From: Gnetum montanum
Taxonomy: Eukaryota; Streptophyta; Gnetopsida; Gnetales; Gnetaceae
DNA length: 64,000 nt
Assembly: GCA_015680685.1 (NCBI GenBank)
Contig: MNCI01010021.1
Coordinates: 442,683 to 506,682, forward strand
Direction of reading: 5' to 3'
Shown here: piece after piece, positions 11,648 through 22,500 of the stretch
Layout of the letters: each line of letters opens with the position of its first letter
Position numbering within the stretch: the first letter of the stretch is position 1
The notes under the pieces: model-generated
Database searches by the model: none
What the model saw: only the letters and a program-made list of their open reading frames with translations
Told to the model about the DNA's origin: nothing
Program-made: the position numbers and the translations under genes

Positions 11648-12736
11648 GGGAAAACTTCACAAAACCATTATTTTGCAAGGTCTTGTCAACAATGGAAGTG
11701 AAAATTCAAGAAGAAGCACCACAAGTTATGGACTTGAAGATGTTATTTCTTCCAATATTTCAAATATAGTGTATTTGCCTACATCTAGTGACAATGGAGA
11801 AGTTAAGTTGCAGAATTTGAACGATTCGTTGACCAAGCTGGCATAAATGGTAGCATTTTTTTTCCAAAGCACTTCATTTTCATGAATAGCATGAGATTAA
11901 AATTTGACAGTAGGCAATAAATTCGTTTTTGGAAAATAAGTTTTACGCAAGTTCCGTACATTTCTAAATAAAATATTCTTTGATTGTGTATGGGAGACTA
12001 CACAAAACATTTTGACAGATGTAAGAAGTACTGCATTGGATATTAATGCAAATTATTGCTACTTCAAGCATGGATTTATTTGGAATTATTGCTATTTCTA
12101 TGTTTGTTCTCCAATCCTAATTAGAATTAGGTTGAAATTTTCCCTTCACCAAATTATTGCATTCTAGATACAAGGATGTGGATATTCTCATTATCTTTTT
12201 GTGTATCTTATTATCTTCTGAATACCAACGCACTAATGATCGAGATTCCTGGAAACTTTAGTTGCAACATTTTTTGTCTAATTCTTACCATTTTTCACTT
12301 GTCAACTTTTGAGCATTTATTTATTTTCTATGACGTTCCATTTGCATGTTGGTTCTTAGCATTATAGACTAATTATTGTTCAACACAAGAGAGTGTAGTG
12401 CCAGTTCTAGTGTAATTGTTGATTCACTCATTACACTTGACATTAATTTTTACTGTTCTATTTTTCACTTGATTATCAATTGTTCTTCACTTTGTCTTTG
12501 GCTTTTTCTATTACTACAATGGTTATTTTCCACCACTGGCCAAAAAGCAGTAAATCTTTGGACCACTAGCCAAGAGGGATAAATCTTTTGTAAAACAATA
12601 AAATTTTTTTTGGTAGGCAATCACAATGAGGAGATTTAGATAAATCCAAGAGCACTAGCAAGTTCCCTACAATGACCCATTATAGTTGGTTTGTAAGTTG
12701 TTTTAAAGTTATAAATTTTTGTGTTTTTTATCTTGA
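11648..12736. other. Flanking DNA, copy A; contains a short conserved reading frame
   Basis: About 1.1 kb that resembles none of the elements here and could be host DNA into which the copia inserted. It opens, directly after the LTR, with a 66-codon plus-strand frame (about 11650-11845) that stays open in the duplicate copy (20461-20659) and ends at a stop after LTKLA in both. I do not recognise the product. The rest is T-rich with no supported gene; small frames at 12176-12582 look like chance. Confidence 0.5.
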
Positions 12737-12738
12737 TT

Positions 12739-14751
12739 GGATCTGGTTACTTGTAAGGGTATTACTGCTTTGGTGGCGGCATCCCCCATGATTGTGGTTG
12801 GTGCCACTATTAGTATTGCTCATATAGTTGTGGTGGTGCTCTACTTAGATAATATTGTTGTTGTTGGTGGAACTGCTTGAGGTTGCCTTGAGGATAAGGT
12901 AACCTTCTAAATGCTTGCCTTCTTGCTAGTTGTGGATTTAAAGCATCCACCCTTGACTCTTGTCAATGTAACACTATGAGGCAACATCCCTTGGGATGTT
13001 CGTATTGGCATATGTTACCCACTGTCATCATCTAAATCGGTTTCTACAAATTCATCTACTACAGCAACCTTTCCCTTACCCCTTTGGTAGGCACATTTAA
13101 CTTCTTTTCATCTCCTACGATTATTATCACTATTTTGCTCTTTTGATTCTTTGGTGATTTTCAAAGCAATTTGGAATTTTTCATCCAATGAATCCCACAT
13201 TTTGTCCACCTTGGCTAAAATTCTATACATAGATTTTTGGATTGGCAAGGTCTTTCTGTGGACCATCTCATCAAGGGATGATTCTTCCTTACTATTACAA
13301 AATTAGACTTTCCTCTTTCTAATGGAAGGATCCCTATTGTATTTTTTTTGCACTTTTTTGTTTCCTCAAGTCTTATTCTTCTTTTACTAGTTGCTCAATT
13401 AGCTTTTGAATTTGATTGGCTTGGAGTTCTAATAGTTTCTCTTGGGCATAAACCTCGAGAGGTCTCCTTGTTTTCAATTGAAGTCCATCAATGATATCGT
13501 GAAGTTGTTTCCTCTAAGAATAACCATGGCCAAGGCATTGGTGCATAAGAGAATAGTATTTGCCCATGGTAGCATCCAAAGGTTCATGGTTCCCTTACTT
13601 CCATATTTGGATTTTCCTTCTTAGATTAGACACAAGTATGTCTAATACTTATCATTTAATAGCTTAAGCATTGTACTCCATCAATAGATAGATTTTGGCT
13701 CCAAGGACTGGTACTAGCTTTCTGCTTCCTTAATGAGTGTCCTAGGAAATAACTTGAGTTTCTACTAATCATTTTCAATATTTTTCAAGGTACAGGCATC
13801 ATGGAAATCTTGGAGATTTTTTTGTGGATCAAATTTATATCCCCCTTGAAATCTAGGAATATTATTCATATCCAGTTGTTTGATCCAACTATCTTTCACA
13901 TGCCCAGATAAAATTTTTACAACTGTTGTAATATTTATCATGCTTCGGGTTGCCAAAAAAGGCTCATCATCATCATTATTTCATTGTCACCAATGATCTC
14001 CTTTGATACCCCTTCATTCATTATGGGCTCAATGATCATTATTGTTATCCCTTTGTTCACCTCCATCATGATTGTTCCTTCTACGACATCTATTAAAACT
14101 AGAAGAGGAAGAAGAAGAAGATGCAAATAAAGAGGGAAAATAGGAAGGAGGACTAATACCATCATGTTTTCTATCAATTTTTCTTCAATTTTCATGACCA
14201 TGTTTATTGGTTTTCTTATCCTCTTAATACTTGTCCAAGCCTCTGCATTGACTACCATCTTTGCCTAAAACTAGATTGTTGATAGTAGATCATAGATTCA
14301 GAGCTACATCCCCATCATCAATAATAAGAGGTGGAGAATTTTCATGTTGAAATTTCCTTGAGGGAGGATCCTCATTGTTGTCTTGGTTTAGCAGGAACAA
14401 GGGATTGATGAACCATTTCCCCTTCACAAACTCATGATGCTTCTCCTGGTGTCGATCTCTTTGACATTGTGTTTCAGTGGGATGGTAGTCTTGGTAGTTG
14501 TAATCATGCACAACATACTCCTCTTGAAGAATGTGGATGCCTAACTTCTTAAGAGTTTGAAGTAGCATAACGAGCATCGATCGATTGGGAGGCATTACAA
14601 TGTTGCCTTCCATGTCACACCATCGCAGTTGCTTATCCTGATGTAGGATGAAGGTGAAGTTGGGCACATACTCATCTAGATGAGTATATACCACTTTGCA
14701 TTCTTATGAGGCCAGTGATTTAGCATGGTCATGCCTATAAGAAGAAGACAT
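12739..14751 (-). pseudogene. G2 gag, 3' truncated by the duplication junction
   Basis: Duplicate of the G1 gag, cut on its left at the tandem-duplication junction. The start at 14751 keeps the ATG. The N-terminal region is well preserved (14694-14290) with VYTHLDEYVPNFTFIL, and the Ser-rich segment follows (14258-13938, shifted in frame). The gag core holds a NIPRFQGGYKFDPQ block (13956-13765). No pol follows, so this copy can only be passive. Confidence 0.8.
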
Positions 14752-14883
14752 TTTGCAAAACAAATAAAATATCAGTGTGCTTAGGTGAGTATATTATTTG
14801 AGAATGATGTTGACCTTAGGGTTCATCCAATGATGTCAATGATGTTCACTAATCCTAGATAGTGCACATTACAACTGAAAGAG

Positions 14884-14901
14884 TCCTCGACAATGGTGCT
14901 A
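14884..14901 (-). other. G2 primer binding site, tRNA-Asp type
   Basis: The minus strand reads TAGCACCATTGTCGAGGA, one base inside the LTR. It shares 13 of 18 bases with the tRNA-Asp complement; all five mismatches are G-to-A or C-to-T. Confidence 0.7.
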
Positions 14902-14902
14902 A

Positions 14903-15843
14903 TGTTGAGTGATGAAGGTACCTCTATGCTTAACCATAGGAATCATGAAGCATCCATGCATGATCTGATCGAATTCCATAGACTCTATAGTTTTTGGTAC
15001 ACTAGTTTTTTAAGAAATGAACCTTGCCCTAATGGTCATCTGTTGTCTTTCCAATTGCACTTGTAATGCACAAGGGTGTGGTTAAGTGTAATCGAGACAT
15101 ATGATTTTTATTATTTTATGTTTTATATTCCTTGATGCTTAGAGTTGAGAGATGAAGTAATTTAATAATTAATTTAATTTAACTACTTAACTATTCTCTA
15201 ACTAGTCTTAACATAAGCATCTAGTCCCACTTTTTGTACACGTCCTGAACCCACATGTTCACTGTTGGGTTGCTAAGTGCTATGCTACTGGGTACACCAA
15301 GTGATAATGCTATTGGGATTACCAAACGAATATATGTTTATGCTCGAAGTAATCATACTTATGTGTTTAATCTATTTAGCTTAAATAATTAACTAATCAC
15401 TAAAGTCTAATTTAGCTTAATTAATTGCATATTTACTAAAAATAATGAATGCATAAATAAATCATTAATATATTCTAAGTGTTTCAATTTCATCAACAGT
15501 CTCATCTTTATTATCGTACACACTGGTATGGTTCAGCTACAACAATGCTCAAATAAAGATCCATACATTTTCTGACTCCTATTGCAGGCACTTAGACGGG
15601 CACCCAAAAAAATATTCCAACTTTCAAATGGAAAAACTACACGAGCTCTACTACTAATATGACTTGACTCTCCATAAACATGGTTTTGAGCTCATATTTA
15701 TGGTTTTTATTACAAGGCTGCGTTAATGAGGCCTCGTAGATGTAGCAAATGCTACATCGATGCGGCCCCATCGATGGGGCAAGACCACGTAAATAAGGCA
15801 ACATTAATGGAGGCTTATCAACATGACACTTTGATGTTAATCA
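14903..15843 (-). repeat. G2 5' LTR (941 bp)
   Basis: Duplicate of the G1 LTR. The left end is now TGTTGAG and the right end TTAATCA, so both termini have decayed from TGATGAG/CTCATCA. It is followed directly by CCTTC (15844-15848) and copia gag, exactly as in copy A. The hairpin and GATG/GGCC block are at about 15720-15790. Confidence 0.86.
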
Positions 15844-16540
15844 CCTTCATTTAGGCTAGATGGACATGGATTATGCTATCTATAAGGGTGAACCACTTGC
15901 CGTTACAAGAACCAACTAATCAAATGATGTTGGTTCTTATGAAAAATGGGAATGATCTATTTGCCTTTGTGTCATGTTCATAAACACTAAGATCTCAGCT
16001 TGTATGTGTGGTTCATTGGAATAGTATGACAATGTGTGATCTTTGATGAAGGCAATTGATGAATAATTTGAGTCATAAGACAAGGCTTTGGCTATCTGCT
16101 TAATAATGAAATTTTCATCCATGACAAGAATCCATGGTGTGCATGAGCACATCATGCAAATGAGGGATATAGTAGCTCAGCTGAAAAAATTTGAGGTTGA
16201 GATGTTAGAGTCTTTCCTTGTGCACTACATCTTGAACACACTCCCACAATAGTATGAAGCCTTTAAGATTTCTTATAACAAACATAAAGAAAAATGGTCA
16301 TTCAATGGACTAATGATCATGTGTGTACAAGAAGAGGGTAAACTTGCTATGGAAGTGGAAGAGAGTGTGCATATGGCTACACAAAGAAAGAATAAGGAAC
16401 AAGCCAAAAATAAGTGGAAGGGAAAATTGCTTTGCATAAGCTGATATTAAGAAGGAATCTATATGCTTTTTTTGCAAGAAGATAGAACATATAAAGAAGG
16501 ATTGTCCTAAATATCAGAATTGGCTTGAAAAGAAAGGTAC
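15844..16540 (+). pseudogene. C2 gag, 5' truncated
   Basis: Counterpart of C1 gag, resuming after the G2 LTR at CCTTC. The HGVHEHIMQMRDIVAQLK block (about 16137-16185) and the zinc knuckle CFFCKKIEHIKKDC (about 16465-16510) are readable. It has fewer stops than C1 in the middle part (for example CVQEEGKLAMEVEESVHM is open) but a frameshift near 16430. Confidence 0.8.
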
Positions 16541-16589
16541 TCAATTCTCACTTATTTGTTGTGAATCTAATATGGTTGATGTTGGCCAT

Positions 16590-17900
16590 AACACATGGTG
16601 GATTGACTTTGGTTCTACAATCCATGTTACTAATTCCTTGAAGGGGGTGCAAAACCTAAGGAGGCTAGTGGGAAGTAAGTTGTGCATCTATTTAGGCAAC
16701 AAGATGCACTCACATGTGGAGGCAGTTAGAACATGAAAATTAGTTTTAAGTATTGATTTTATTTTAGGGTTGGAAAAGACATTTTATATTCCAAGTTTTT
16801 TAAGGAATTTAATTTTTATTTTAAGGCTTGTATCATTGGAATTTTCCTTTAATTTTTTAGACATTATATTTAGTTTATATTATAGATATGACCTTATTGG
16901 AAATGATACATTAATGGTCTTTTCAAAATTAGTTTACAAAATGAAACTTCTTATACTTCTATTCATGTTCATGATAGTGCTGGTGTTAAGAGATGTGTTA
17001 TGAATGAAGAATCCTCTATGTTATGGCATCGTAGATTAGGACATATCTCTATTGAGAGAATAAAGAGATTAGTAAATGAAGGAGTACTTAGTTCCCTTTT
17101 GAAACTTGTGTGGATTGCATAAAGGGAAAGTAAATCAATATGTCAAAGAAAAGTTCCAAGAGGAGTTAAGACATATTAGAGATCATACATATAGATATTT
17201 ATAGTCTAGATATGAACACGTATGGTCAAATTTATTTCATTACTTTTATTGATGACCAGTCATGATATATGTATCTCTACTTGCTTCATAATAAGAATGA
17301 AGCTTTAGATGCCTTTAAGGTGTTTAAGGCTGAAGTATAGAAATAGTGCGGTAAGCAAATAAAGATAGTGAGGTCTGATAGAGGTGGTGAATACTATGGT
17401 AGATATATTGATGATGGAAAAGTGTCTAGTCCATTTGCTAAGTTTCTTCAAGAGCATGGGATTTTTGTCCAATACACTATGCCTAGTTCTCCATACCAAA
17501 ATGGTGTGGCAGAAAGAAAAAACCAAACATTACTAGACATGGTGCAGAGTATGCTTAGTAGCTCCAAGCTTTCTAAGTCCTTATGGACTGAAGCTCTTAA
17601 AATGGCTATGTATATATTAAATTTAGTTCCAACCAAGGTTGTCTCAAAGACACCATTGGAATCATGGAAAGGTTGGAAATCAAGTTTGTGACATATACAT
17701 ATTTGGGGATGCTCGTTTGAAGTAACAATTTATAATCCACAAGAAAAGAAGCTAGACCTAAGGACCATAAGTGGGTATTTCATTGGATATGCCAAACAAT
17801 CTAAGGCATATATATTTTATTTTCCATCACATACTACTAGGTTTGTGGAATCAAGGAATGTTAAATTTCTTGAAAATGACTTGATTAGTGGGAGCAATTG
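16590..17900 (+). pseudogene. C2 protease and integrase, broken
   Basis: Protease active site WWIDFGSTIH keeps the Asp but has Phe in place of Ser/Thr. In integrase the zinc region reads WHRRLGHIS (about 17025). The core keeps the second catalytic Asp in [13 protein letters not shown] and the Glu in SPYQNGVAERKN (open 17368-17691). A deletion removes some residues before the zinc-region Cys near 17100. Better preserved than C1 in the catalytic core, still interrupted by stops. Confidence 0.8.
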
Positions 17901-18169
17901 ATCCTGGAACACTGTTCCAAAGAAAAATCATGCAGGTGCCCAACCCTCTACCTCAAGTGAAAGACTGATTATTGTACACAACATGCCTAGAGCACAAATG
18001 CATGATGAACAACTACTAGTCATTGAATTTCCATAGATTGCTAATCAAGAAGTAGTAGATCCAACTAAACAACAAATACTAGAACCTATTGAACAACCTG
18101 TTGAACATCATGCTCCTCAGAAGAATGATGAACCAACATTAAGAAGATCTACTAGAGTAAGGTGATCAA

Positions 18170-19640
18170 TGATTCCTAGTGACTATATAGTGCATCTATA
18201 GGAGTCTAATTATAACATAGGAGCTAAAAATGATCCTGAAATGTTTTCACAAGCCATGAGTTGTAAAGAATCTAAGTTGTGGTATAATGTCATGAAAAAT
18301 GAGATGAACTCTATGTCATCTAATGGAGTCTGGGATCTTGTCAAGTTGCCTAATGATGTAAAACCCATTAGATGAAAATGGGTCTTCAAGACAAAGAAAG
18401 ACTCATTAAGAAACATTGAAGGATATAAGGCAAAACTTGTTACTAAAGGGTTCACTCAGAGAGAGGGAATAGATTACATGGAGACCTTTTCTTCTCTATC
18501 TAAGAAGGACTCCCTTCATGTGATTATGACATTGGTTACCCATTTTGATTTTGAATTATATCAAATGAATGTAAGAACTACATTCCTCAATGGTGATCTA
18601 GAGGAAGAGGTTTATATGAAAAAACTTGAAGGATTTTCCTCTAGTGGTGGTGAGCAATTGGTATGCAAACTCAAGAAATCCATATATGGACTAAAATAGG
18701 CCTTGCATTGATGGTATTTAAAATTCCATGATGTCATCACTTCATTTGGTTTTGAAGAGAACATAATGGATCAATGTTTATACTAGAAGGTCAATGGGAG
18801 AAAATTTTTTTCCCTTGTCCTATATGTGGATGATATCCTCTTACAACCAATGATAATGGATTTCTATACGAGGTGAAGCAATTAATCTCTAAGAACTTCG
18901 ACCAGAAGGATATGGGTAAGGCATCTTATGTCATTGGAATTAAGATCCATAGGGACAGATCTAGATGTATTCTAGGACTGTTGCAGGAAACCTATATTAA
19001 TAAAGTTCTAGAAAGGTTTTAAATGAAATATTGTTCACTGAGTATAACACCCATTGTGAAGGGTGACAAGTTCAATTTGAACTAGTATTGCATATTATTC
19101 AGCTATTAGAACCCTAATGTATGTTGAGGTCTGCACAAGACTTGACATTGCATTTGCTGTGGGAATGTTGGGCAGATGTTAGAGTATTCCAAACATTGAC
19201 CACTAGAGGGCTACAAAGAAGGTGATGAGGTACCTTCAATGGCTACTCTAATTTAGAATTTTCTAGTTGTGTTGATTCAAGAAAATCAACATTTGGTTAT
19301 GTCTTTATGTTGGTTGGAGGAGTTGTGTCTTGGAGGAGTGGAAAGCAAACCTTGGTTGCTACTTCCACAATGGAGGCAGAGTTTGTTTCTTGTTTTAAGG
19401 CTACTTTACATGGTGTAAGGTTAAAGAGTTTCATGTTGGGCCTTAGAATTATAGATTCTATATCTAGGCCATTAAGAATGTTTTGTGACAATTCAACTAC
19501 TATCTTTATGGCTAAGAATAATAAGAGTGACAGTCGAAGTAAACACATTGAAATAAAGTATTTAGCTAGAAAGGAACATGTTAAGGAATAGAAAGTGGTC
19601 ATTGAGCATATCAACACTAAATTGATGATAGCTAATCCTT
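18170..19640 (+). pseudogene. C2 reverse transcriptase and RNase H, broken
   Basis: RT blocks are recognisable: a decayed W-V-F-K-T-K-K block near 18375, an open stretch 18478-18699 with [20 protein letters not shown], and LYVDDILL at about 18815-18840, immediately followed by a frameshift. RNase H is open at 19307-19591 with SWRSGKQTLVATSTMEAEF and a better-kept C-terminus (SRSKHIEIKYL) than C1. A short deletion near 19085 removes sequence present in C1 (about 10230-10290). Confidence 0.82.
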
Positions 19641-20011
19641 TGACAAAAGGAATTCCACTGACGTCATTTAAGGATCATGTAGTTCAAATGGAACTTGGTT
19701 CCTTAATGTAATTTGTACGTACAATTTTATAGTCTTAATGAAGCTCTTATTCAGTTGTGATGTTTTCTCATATTTAGTTTGCACATACAATTATTAGAGA
19801 AAATCCACATATGGCAGGACCTAGAATAAACATTGGGTTTATTCATAAATCTTAGTTACCATATAAAGAATTAAGCTTAAGAGATAATATGTTATAATAC
19901 ATGGAAGATAATATTCACATTCATAGAAATTATTGCCATGATTCATGTATTCATCTCTTGAAATTTGGGTTTGATGGATATTAATTTAAATATAAAGACC
20001 AGGTAGGAGAA

Positions 20012-20460
20012 CATAATTGTTAAATTGACTATTTGTAATGATTCCATAAATGTGACTATTACAGGAAAACCAATTGTTTGTAACGATTCCATAAAAGTGA
20101 ACGTTATGGAAAAATCAACAATTTGTAATGGTTGCCACAAGAGTGATCTCATATTTGTTATTTAAACTGAAAGTTTGGTAACTGACATTTTTTAGCTTAT
20201 AAAATGTTCCTAATCGAAGAACAAAGGCATTGGAAAAAATCACAGTAGTGTTATAGTTTTGGTCCTTATCACAAATGCTCAAAGTTTGCATACACCATCG
20301 TTGTTGAGCATCAATGTGCTCGAAGAATCACACAACAAGTTCACGTAAAGGAATCAATGGCTGAAGGTTAGTTTCAATTTATTTTTTCATCTTTGATTCC
20401 TTGTGCAATTTTGTTATCATGGTGTCTGACCAATGTTTTCTGCACAATTTTTTTTCAACA
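20012..20460 (+). repeat. C2 3' LTR (449 bp)
   Basis: Preceded by the purine tract AGGTAGGAGAA. The expected first TG has become CA (CATAATTG), two transitions; the end CAACA is intact. Contains the 45-bp tandem units (about 20029-20150). Confidence 0.8.
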
Positions 20461-21548
20461 AGGAAAACTTCACAAAACCATTATTTTGCAAGGTATTGTC
20501 AACAATGGAAGTGAAAAGTTGGGAAGAAGCCCCATAAGTTATGGACCTGAAGATGTTATTTCTTCTAGTAGTTCAAATATAGTGCATTTGCCTACATATA
20601 GTGACAATGGAGAAGTTAAGTTGCAGAATCTGAAATATTCATTAACCAAGCTAGCATAAATGGCAACATTTTTCTTTTCCAAAGCACATGGTTTTCATGA
20701 ACAGGATGAGATTAAAATTTGACAATAGGCAATAAACTTGTTTTTGGAAAATAATTTTTACACAAGTTCTATACATTTCTAAATAAAATAGTCTTTAATT
20801 GTGTATGGGAAACTACACAAAACATTTTGATAGATGCAAGCGGTACTGCACTGGCTATTAATGCAAATTATTGCTACTTCAAGTAGGGATTTATTTGGAA
20901 TTATTGCTATTTCTATGTTTGGTCTCCAATCCAAATTAGAATTAGGTTGAGAATTGCCTTTGGCCAAATTATTGCGTTCCAGATACAAGGATGTGGATAT
21001 TCTCATTATGTTTTTGCATATCTTATTGTTTTCTAAACATCAACACTCTAATGATTGAGATTTCCAGAAACTTTAGTTGTAGCATTTTTTGTCTAATTCT
21101 TAGCATTTTTCACTTGTTACCTGTTCACTTGTTATCTACTATGACATTCCATTTGCATGTTCGTATCTTAGCATTATGGACTAATCATTGTTCGACACAA
21201 GAGAGTGTAGTGCCAATTCTAGTGTAACTACTACTTCACTCATTACACTTGGTGTTGATGTTTATTGTTCTATTTTTCAATTCATTATCAATTATGCTTC
21301 ACTTTGTCTTTGGCTTTTTTTGTTACTACAATGGGTGTTTTCCACCACTGGCCAAAAAGTAGTAAATCTTTGGACCATTGGCCAAAAGGGATAAATCTTT
21401 TGTAAAACAATATAAGTTTTTTTGTTAGGCAATCGCAATGAGGAGATTTAGATAAATCCAGGAACACTAACAAGTTCCCTACCATAACCCATTATAGTAG
21501 GTTTGTAAGTTGTTTTAAAGTTATAAATTTTTGTGTTTTTTATCTTGA
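20461..21548. other. Flanking DNA, copy B
   Basis: Duplicate of 11648-12736. The short frame runs from just after the LTR to the stop at 20659 (GKLHKTIILQG at its start, LTKLA at its end); an upstream ATG at 20393 lies in the LTR and is incidental. It differs from copy A by several amino-acid changes, so conservation is not strong. No known domain is recognised. The remainder is T-rich without supported genes. Confidence 0.5.
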
Positions 21549-21744
21549 ATATGGATGATGGCAAGTATGATGTTGGATATATATTGGGAGGTGTACTATT
21601 ATTAAAGTATTTAGTTGGAAGCATTTTTGCTACTTAATGCTTCAATCATATAATTTTTGTTATTTAAGATAAATGCTCCAATCAAGATAGTAGTATGGAC
21701 ACATGAAGTTAAAATGGAGAAAGGTTAATCAAATTATATGCAAC
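21549..21744 (+). pseudogene. LINE (RTE-like) relic, upstream part
   Basis: A short stretch before the T insertion. It contains a KYLVGSI-like motif near 21610 and further decayed residues near 21690-21725 that resemble the C-terminal region of LINE reverse transcriptases. Removing element T and one copy of ATAAC joins it to 45818, where the motif YGAKC follows. The assignment depends on the better-preserved downstream half (45818-46270). Confidence 0.4.
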
Positions 21745-21749
21745 ATAAC
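21745..21749. repeat. Target-site duplication of T, left copy
   Basis: ATAAC, directly before TGTTGACGTG at the start of the T 3' LTR. It is repeated perfectly 24 kb away at 45813-45817. Confidence 0.8.
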
Positions 21750-21961
21750 TGTTGACGTGAAAATTTGTACCACAAAGGCAAAGACACCCTCGAAGGTGCA
21801 TGATTTTACAAGCTTGTGCCTAGGGCACCTTGCATATGGGCATGGTTAGCTTGGGAATAGTCTTGTGGGCAAGATAATGTGATCGATAATTTTATCATAA
21901 CATAAGGTTTGAAAATATAAAAGTAGAAATGAGCAAACATATTAAAGATAAAAGTAGAAAA
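21750..21961 (-). repeat. T 3' LTR, outer fragment (212 bp)
   Basis: Aligned with 43765-43976 of the other T LTR, including a GTGCCTAGGGCACC block and a CATATGGGCATGG block. It stops exactly where the C3 LTR begins (TGTGGAT at 21962), so C3 inserted here. Confidence 0.82.
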
Positions 21962-22485
21962 TGTGGATATTCTTATTTTGTAACTATTTATAGGAAAACT
22001 AATGATTTGTAATGATTCTATAAATATGACCATTACAAGAAAACCAATAGTTTGTAACAGTTCCATAAATGTGACTGTTATGAGAAAACCAACAGTTTGT
22101 AATGGTTCTATAAAAGTGATCGTTACAGGAAAATCAGTAGTTTGTAATAGTTACCACGAGTGGTGTCATATTTACCATTTAAATCTATAGTTTGGTAACT
22201 AAAATTTTTCTAGCTTATAAAATGTTTTTGATGGGAGAACAAAGGCATTGAAAGAAATCATAGCATTACAGTTTTGGTCTTTGTCACAAATGCTCATAGT
22301 TTGCATACACCATTGTTGTTGAGCATCAATGTGATAAAAGAATCAAAACACTCATCACAACAAGTTCATGTAAAGGCATCAATGATTGGAGGTTAGTTAC
22401 AATTTATTTTTGCATCGTTGATTCCTTGTGCAATTTGCTTATTGTGCTGTTTGGCCAACGTTTTTTGCATAATTTTTTTCCAACA
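21962..22485 (+). repeat. C3 5' LTR (524 bp)
   Basis: Starts TGTGG and ends CAACA; followed by TT and the primer site. It holds about 3.5 tandem units of 45 bp (21992-22150), visible even as a 15-residue periodic translation. A TATAAAATG box lies at about 22216, which places the units in the upstream promoter part. Confidence 0.85.
22216..22223 (+). promoter_or_regulatory. C3 LTR TATA box
   Basis: TTATAAAATG in the context TAGCTTATAAAATG, some 65 bp after the 45-bp repeat units. The same context occurs in the C1 (about 11390) and C2 (about 20205) LTRs. Exact edges are approximate. Confidence 0.5.
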
Positions 22486-22487
22486 TT

Positions 22488-22500
22488 TGGTATCAAAGCC
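22488..22500 (+). other. C3 primer binding site, initiator-Met type
   Basis: TGGTATCAAAGCC matches 12 of 13 bases of the standard plant copia site TGGTATCAGAGCC (complement of the tRNA-iMet 3' end). The single mismatch is G-to-A. Confidence 0.88.

Larger units (their letters stand above)
3886..12736. repeat. Tandem segmental duplication, copy A (about 8.85 kb)
   Basis: This block, comprising the end of G1 gag, the G1 LTR, C1 and 1.1 kb of flanking DNA, is repeated immediately downstream as 12739-21548 in the same orientation and order. The junction reads ...TATCTTGA, then TT, then GGATCTGGTTAC: the end of the flank is joined to the inside of gag. No element terminus lies at the junction, so this is a DNA-level tandem duplication and not a transposition. 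In a 230-base stretch of copia RNase H (10481-10710 against its copy) I count 13 differences. Confidence 0.88.
15844..20460 (+). mobile_element. C2: Ty1/copia retrotransposon, tandem copy of C1
   Basis: The same element as C1, carried along in the tandem duplication: gag (15844-16540), protease (about 16597-16625), integrase (about 16990-17900), RT (about 18170-19080), RNase H (19290-19600), and 3' LTR (20012-20460). It has some lesions not in C1 and lacks some that C1 has, so the copies have decayed separately since the duplication. Confidence 0.86.
12739..21548. repeat. Tandem segmental duplication, copy B (about 8.8 kb)
   Basis: Second copy of the block described at 3886-12736. It starts inside gypsy gag and runs through G2 LTR, C2 and the flank to TATCTTGA at 21541-21548. 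There the sequence continues into AATATGGATGATGG, which is not found at the end of copy A. That continuation is presumably the original context, so the extra copy was inserted on the left side. Confidence 0.88.

Noticed and set aside
12176-12582. Two adjacent frames in the flank, with counterparts at 20991-21394
   Set aside because: Both copies are T-rich and the frames change length and sequence between copies; no sign of constraint.
19297-19617. 106-codon minus-strand frame
   Set aside because: Exactly antisense to the copia RNase H of C2; a shadow.
21940-21961. Purine-rich AAAAGTAGAAAA before the C3 LTR as a copia polypurine tract (which would make the LTR a 3' LTR of a preceding copia)
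   Set aside because: The LTR is followed by a primer site and gag, and the sequence before it aligns with the T LTR; the resemblance to the C1 tract is probably chance.
22002-22190. 62-codon frame with 15-residue repeats in the C3 LTR
   Set aside because: By-product of the 45-bp tandem units; non-coding LTR sequence.
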